From CAVYPR01 sp963770505 (GTDB lineage: Bacteria; Actinomycetota; Acidimicrobiia; Acidimicrobiales; RAAP-2), in NCBI GenBank assembly GCA_963770505.1, contig CAVYPR010000001.1, forward strand, positions 1,359,130 through 1,423,129: a stretch of DNA of 64,000 bases. Direction: 5' to 3'. The position numbers and the translations under genes are program-made. Shown here piece after piece: positions 60,012-64,000 of the stretch. Under the pieces are notes generated by a model. The model had not been told where the DNA came from. It saw only the letters and a program-made list of their open reading frames with translations, and ran no database searches. Positions within the stretch are counted from its first letter, which is position 1. The number at the start of each line of letters is the position of its first letter.

Positions 60012-60074
60012 GTGCCCCGGAACGTGCAGGGTAGGTCCTGGAAGGCGGGGCGCCCCGAACGCCGGGTCGGCGGC
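60012..60074 (+). repeat. 62-64 bp dispersed repeat, copy 23, with extended homology to copy 13
   Basis: Boxes GTGCCCCGGAACGTGCAGG and GCGCCCCGAACGCCGGGT, 63 bp. From about 60046 to 60119 the sequence closely matches 46446-46517, well past the repeat itself. Confidence 0.8.
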
Positions 60075-60088
60075 GGTTATCGGTCGGG

Positions 60089-60376
60089 GTGCGCTTGCTG
60101 ACCGCTAACCGACCGCGACCGGCACATGGGTACGGGCACGCAATCATCCCCTACCGCCGCGTGGTGGGCGCCCCTCCCACTCCCCAAGTCGCCGAGCTGT
60201 GGCGTACTCCGGGGCCGGTAGGCGGGTCGGGGCCGCGGAGAGGGCGTCCAGCCCGGTTCGTCTCGTCCTACTTCTGGTCAATCGGAATCCATCAGCTGAC
60301 CACCGGCCTTAGCCTGGTTGGTTTGGTAGTGCTCGTGGCGACTGCCGTACTCTTCGCCGCATGGTCAGTGCATTGA
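60089..60376 (+). CDS. Possible small membrane protein
   Basis: A frame ending at TGA 60376 has a C-terminal membrane helix (LTTGLSLVGLVVLVATAVLF) after a basic, disordered N-terminus. The first 25 codons cross the repeat, so the real start, if any, is further in. It may be a small one-helix protein or chance; the hydrophobic end is the only support. Confidence 0.3.
   Translation: MRLLTANRPRPAHGYGHAIIPYRRVVGAPPTPQVAELWRTPGPVGGSGPRRGRPARFVSSYFWSIGIHQLTTGLSLVGLVVLVATAVLFAAWSVH
60145..60172 (+). repeat. Dispersed repeat, 3' half
   Basis: ATCCCCTACCGCCGCGTGGT then GGGCGCC. The first box is weak (GACCGCTAACCGACCG near 60099). Last copy before the IS21 element. Confidence 0.6.
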
Positions 60377-60429
60377 GGCCTTGATCTGAATGGATAATTG
60401 GTTTGCCAAGCCGCACAGGACCGAAGCCC

Positions 60430-61628
60430 ATGGCTGACCAAGATGTGAAGTCAAGCATCGGGCTGCCCGCTGCCCTGAGCATCGGGATCGGCGGGATGAT
60501 CGGGGCCGGGATCTTCTCCATTCTCGGGGTGGTCGGAAAGATCTCCGGCACCGCCTTGCCGCTGTCCTTCGCCATCGGAGGGGTTGCTGCTGGACTGGCC
60601 GCTTACAGCTATGTCGCTTTGGGCAAGGCCTTTCCGACGGTTGGGGGTTCGGTCACCTTTCTCGTTCGTGGCTACGGAGAAGGCGTGCTTTCGGGATCGC
60701 TCAGCCTGTTTCAGTATTTCAGCTTCGTCATCACGATTGCTCTGTACGCCACCGGATTTGCTTCCTACGCCGAAACCTTCATTCACCTCCCTTCCAAGGT
60801 GTGGGCAGTCGGCGTGGTGCTTGTCTTCATGGTGATCAATTTCTAGGCAGCCGGACCATGGGGAGGGCAGAGTCGGTGATCGTGTTCATAAAGGTCGCCA
60901 TCCTCGTCGTCTTCATCGTGGCGGCGTTTCTTGCCCTTCCCGGAGACGGACTAGCTCGGCTGTCTCCAGGTACCTGGCCTGGTCCGCTTGCGATCGTCAC
61001 GGGGGCCGCAGTCTTGTTCGTCGGCTACGAGGGCTTCGGGTTGATCACGAACGCGGCGGCCAACATGGTGAGGCCAAAGCGAGAATTACCACTTGCCATC
61101 TACGGAAGCGTGGCATTGGTCATTGTCATTTACATACTCGTGGCCATGGGAGTGGTGACGAATGTTCCTCTCGACGTACTAAATGGGCTCGGTGACTCTG
61201 CCCTAGCGGTGGCGGCCAAGCCGTCCCTCGGAGAAGCTGGGTTTCGCCTGGTCGCCATTGCCGCGCTACTTTCAACCGCGTCTGCAGTTAATGCGACCCT
61301 CTATGGCTCCACGAATGTGGCGTACCAGATCTCCAAGAACGGAGACCTCCCGCCGGCTTTCAGTCGAAAACTCTGGGGCCGTGACGTCGAGGGCCTGTTC
61401 ATAACGTCTGGTGTGGTACTCGTATTCGTCCTACTCTTCCCGTTGAGTGCCGTCGCCTCCATGGGGAGTGCAGGGTTTCTCCTGATCTATGCCGCAGTCG
61501 GCGTTGGCCACCTTCGGATCCGCAATCAGACCGGAGCGAAGGCGTGGCCGATTCTCGCGTCGGTGAGCGCATGCGCGTCGCTGTTCACCGTCCTCGTGTG
61601 CGCTCTCACCGAGCCTCGCGATCTGTGA
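60430..61628 (+). pseudogene. APC-family amino-acid permease, frameshifted near 60845 and 3'-truncated by IS21
   Basis: ATG 60430 opens MADQDVKSSIGLPAALSIGI, GGMIGAGIFSILGVVGKIS and further helices to a TAG at 60844-60846. The continuation (GSRTMGRAESVIVFIKVAIL onward) is in another frame; a single missing base in AATTTC-TAGGC restores NFLGSRTMGR. The restored protein has about 10 helices and stops with EPRDL at 61628, where the TGA lies in the IS21 left end, so roughly the last two helices are lost. The intact family imports amino acids by cation symport. Confidence 0.83.
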
Positions 61629-61666
61629 TCAGCGAAACCCGCGCCCGGCGATCAGTGAAAGTCGCG
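61627..61666 (+). repeat. IS21 left-end repeats (two 17-mers)
   Basis: GATCAGCGAAACCCGCG (61627-61643) and GATCAGTGAAAGTCGCG (61650-61666), 23 bp start to start. Probable IstA binding sites. Confidence 0.9.
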
Positions 61667-61698
61667 TTGGGCTGACGGTGGTTCCTCGAGAGGAAAGG

Positions 61699-62497
61699 TT
61701 AGCGGCGCCTCCTTCCTGAGTCCTGTTCGGGGTCGGTGCTGGCCTGCTCGAGTGCGTGGTGCTCGCGCATCCGCCACGACGGGCCCTTGATGTTGAAGAC
61801 GACGGCGTTGTGCATGAGCCGGTCCAAGATGGCGGCGGCCACGACCGGGTCGCCGAAGATCTCCCCCCACTCGGGGAGCCCCCGGTTGGTGGTGACCAGG
61901 GTCGGGTGTCCTCGCTCATAGCGGGTGTTGACCACGTGGAAGAACACCCCGGCCCCGCCGCGCTCGATCGGCAGGAGCCCGACGTCGTCGATGACCAGCA
62001 CGCTCGGGGCGGTGTAGGTCTTGAGCTTGGGAGCGAAGGTCCCCTCCCGGCGGGCCTTGACCAGGGTGTTGACCATGTCGTCGGCCGTGGTGAAGTAACC
62101 CCGGTAACCCGGCTTCAACGGCCGTGGTGGCGAGGGCGACGGCCAGGTGGGTCTTGCCGCAGCCAGGCTGGCCCAAGAACAAGACCGGTCGGTTCTCCTC
62201 GATGAAGCGCAGCGTGGCCAGGTCCTCGACCAGCTTGCGGTCGACGGTCGGCTGGAACTCGAAGTCGAAGTCCGACAAGGAGCGCCGGAAGGGGAACCGG
62301 GCGAAGCGCAGGCGGGCCGCCAGACTTGCGGTTGGTGGTGGCCGAGGCCTGCTCGGCGATGACCCTGGCCAGGAACTCGACGTGGCTCCACTCCTGGTCC
62401 TTGGCCTCTTCGGCCAGGACGGCGAAGCACTCGGCCGAGCGCGCGAGCTCAGGTAACCCAGGTCGTCCTTCAGCTGCTCATAGAGCGAGACGGTCAC
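61699..62497 (-). pseudogene. istB: istB, IS21 helper AAA+ ATPase, frameshifted
   Basis: The helper ATPase that directs IstA transposition. GTG 62497 opens MTVSLYEQLKDDLGYL; a missing base then an added base shift about 40 codons (RPSASPSWPKRPRTRSG in place of SAECFAVLAEEAKDQ) before the frame returns at LAARLRFARFPFRRSL. Walker A is FLGQPGCGKTHLAVAL. Near 62115 an extra base moves the rest to another frame, which holds GYFTTADDMVNTLVKARREG, Walker B SVLVIDDVGLLPIE and TNRGLPEWGEIFGD, ending at 61699. As read it cannot give a working protein. Confidence 0.85.
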
Positions 62498-63799
62498 GGC
62501 CGGCCACCGGTCTCATAGCGGGCGAGGTCGGGCACCTCGACGTCGACGTCGCCTTGCACCTCCAGGCGCACCGGGGCTGCGGGTGGTGCCTCGTCGGGCA
62601 GGACGAGCGCCAGGTGGCGGCCCCGGCTGCGCCCCAGGGCGGCTGCCTGGGCGGCCTGGAAGTGCCCGGCGTCCCAGACCTCGCCGGTTGCGGCCGGATC
62701 GGCCAGGGTGTGGCGGGCCACCACCTCACCGGCCCAACGGACCTCGATGGTGTCGGCATCCACCTCGCAGCGCACCTCGACCCGCTGGCCGAGGCACCGC
62801 GGGCGGGACCGAGTAGCGAACGCCCTGCCACTCGATCTGGGGGATGGCCACATGGACCCGGCGGGCCTCGACGTAGGCCGTGTCGAAGCGCCGGCGGGGC
62901 AGGGGGGCGAGCATGACCGACTCGACCACCAGGCGGTCGGCGGGGACGTCACCGGTCCCGCGGTGGCGCCGGGAGTGGATGCGCTCGGCCAAGAACACCG
63001 CCGCCCGCTCGTTGAGCTCGGCCAGGCTCTTGGGCGCCCCGGTGGCCGAGCACTCCTCCAAGAAGCGCTCCTTCAGGTCCCGGAAGGGGCGCTCCACCTT
63101 GCCTTTTCGCTTGGCGTCTCGGGCCTGGCAGACCCGGATCTCGGTGCCGTGGAACTGGGCGAAGGCGAGGGCGGGTGGATGGAGGGTGAACCGTCGTCCC
63201 TGGGAGCGCCCGAGCGCCCCCATCCGGTCGGTGCGCAGCACCTTGGGCACCCCGTCTACATGCTCGAAGAACCGGACCAACCCCTCCAAGGTGTGCTCGC
63301 GGTCGACCGAACGGCTGAACCACCAGATCCGGACCCTCGACCACGACAAGATGGCCGAGAAGCACTGCACCTCGCCCAGGCCCCACTCGCTCGTGAGCCC
63401 CGACACGTCGGACCAGTCGAACTGGCACTCCTCGCCCGGTGCCGTCACGATCCGCGTCGAGGCCGCCGGGCGCGGCTGCGAACCTCGGCCCCCTGAGCGA
63501 GTTGAGGTGCCGGGCCACGCTCGGATACGAGCCCTCATAGCCCTCGGCCACGAGCAGCTCGAACACGCTGGTGGCCAACAGGCGCGGGGCGGGCCGGAGC
63601 AGCTCGGCGATCCGTGCCGGCCCAGTGCTCGTCGATGACCGGCGGGGCCACTCGCCCGGCGCCGTGGGGCGGCCCCCCGTTCTTCAGCCAGCTGCTGATC
63701 GTGGCCGGGTGATAGCCCGGTCTCGGCAGCGATCTCGGTGATGCTGAGGCCCTGGCGTTTCATCGCCATGACGTCCATGAACTCCTCCTGGGTCATCAT
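62494..63799 (-). pseudogene. istA: istA, IS21 transposase, several frameshifts
   Basis: The DDE transposase of the element. ATG 63799 opens MTQEEFMDVMAMKRQGLSIT, the N-terminal helix-turn-helix. Homologous pieces are spread over different frames: ATSVFELLVAEGYEGSYPSV; EECQFDWSDVSGL (first Asp); VLRTDRMGALGRSQGRR (second Asp); GKVERPFRDLKERFLEE (Glu); and the C-terminal VEVRCEVDADTIEVRWAGEV to LARYETGGRP. Joins needing single-base changes lie near 63705, 63615, 63490 and 62805. The pieces together give a normal-length protein of about 430 residues. Confidence 0.85.
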
Positions 63800-63907
63800 T
63801 TCGGTGGTCCCTCCAGTGGGCTTGTGCTGTGGATGCCCAAGACCCTGGAGGGGCCCTTGACGGACCGGGTGGATGCCCGGCCCGGAGGAACCAGGAGGTC
63901 AGCTCAA

Positions 63908-63993
63908 CGCGACGTTCGCTGATCGCCGATCGCGAGTTTCGTTGATCGCCGATCGCGGGTTTCAGTGATTACAGAACGCGGGTTTCAGAGATC
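63908..63993 (-). repeat. IS21 right-end repeats (four 17-mers)
   Basis: On the minus strand: GATCTCTGAAACCCGCG, AATCACTGAAACCCGCG, GATCAACGAAACTCGCG and GATCAGCGAACGTCGCG, each 23 bp apart. They mirror the two left-end copies. Confidence 0.92.
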
Positions 63994-64000
63994 GCGCACA

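Larger units (their letters stand above)
61624..64000 (-). mobile_element. IS21-family insertion sequence, full length or nearly so
   Basis: It runs from a TG at 61624-61627 to the CA at the window's last bases. Both ends carry 17-bp repeats at 23-bp spacing (two on the left, four on the right), the multiple IstA-binding repeats typical of IS21. It encodes istA then istB on the minus strand with a 4-bp overlap. Both genes have frameshifts as read. Insertion truncated the permease at 60430. Any target duplication on the right lies outside the window. Confidence 0.9.

Noticed and set aside
33604..60172. Calling the dispersed repeats integron attC sites outright
   Set aside because: The 3' arm lacks a conserved GTT in nearly all copies and no IntI gene is visible; only the layout and one copy support attC, so it is left as a hypothesis.
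33604..60172. CRISPR array
   Set aside because: Spacing is hundreds of bases with genes between copies, copies are imperfect, and no cas genes are present.

Overview
The window looks like a piece of a high-GC actinobacterial chromosome, most likely Acidimicrobiia or a relative. This is inferred from gene style (paired acyl-CoA dehydrogenases, CaiB-type CoA-transferases, DDH-type amidohydrolases, GYW beta-repeat wall proteins, GTG starts); no rRNA or complete tRNA is present to confirm it.

Region 1 (1-30 kb) is a dense, very GC-rich chromosomal block with intact reading frames. It holds a partial cytochrome P450 divergent from a TetR regulator, a PaaK-like ligase, two acyl-CoA dehydrogenases, a thiolase with an extra C-terminal domain, a hot-dog thioesterase, two enoyl-CoA hydratases, two paralogous amidohydrolases and a class III CoA-transferase. 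Together these suggest CoA-linked breakdown of lipids, steroids or aromatic acids. Methyltransferases, VOC proteins, a DedA and an EamA membrane protein, a TMEM175-type channel, an L,D-transpeptidase with a six-fold 42-residue repeat and a class III cyclase fused to a YHS-like metal domain lie among them.

Region 2 (31-41.6 kb) carries two large secreted proteins: a Gly-rich repeat/IPT protein and a 1,781-residue lipoprotein made of about 15 IPT/TIG domains, a pilin-like domain inserted inside the last IPT domain, and six Kelch repeats.

Region 3 (33.6-60.2 kb, surrounding the lipoprotein) is the most unusual part. Base composition is visibly lower in GC and the DNA is built as gene, repeat, gene, repeat. 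At least 23 near-complete copies of a 62-64 bp repeat (two TGCCCC-N-TACCGCCG-like boxes about 36 bp apart, then GGGTNGTGGGCAC, which is inverted to the first box) lie between genes, almost all in one orientation, while the genes (mostly small and of unknown function) point both ways. Most units are 0.4-1.7 kb and hold one or two genes. This is integron-cassette-like architecture, but the repeat is not a canonical attC and no IntI is seen. The same stretch holds a tyrosine-recombinase remnant, a 3'-half tRNA-Ala-like fragment, a truncated IS21 copy, an IS110-family element with a hairpin-rich leader, a fragment of an AAA ATPase, and several single-base frameshifts.

Region 4 (61.6-64.0 kb) is an IS21-family element whose istA and istB both carry frameshifts. 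It truncates an amino-acid permease gene and ends at, or very near, the window edge.
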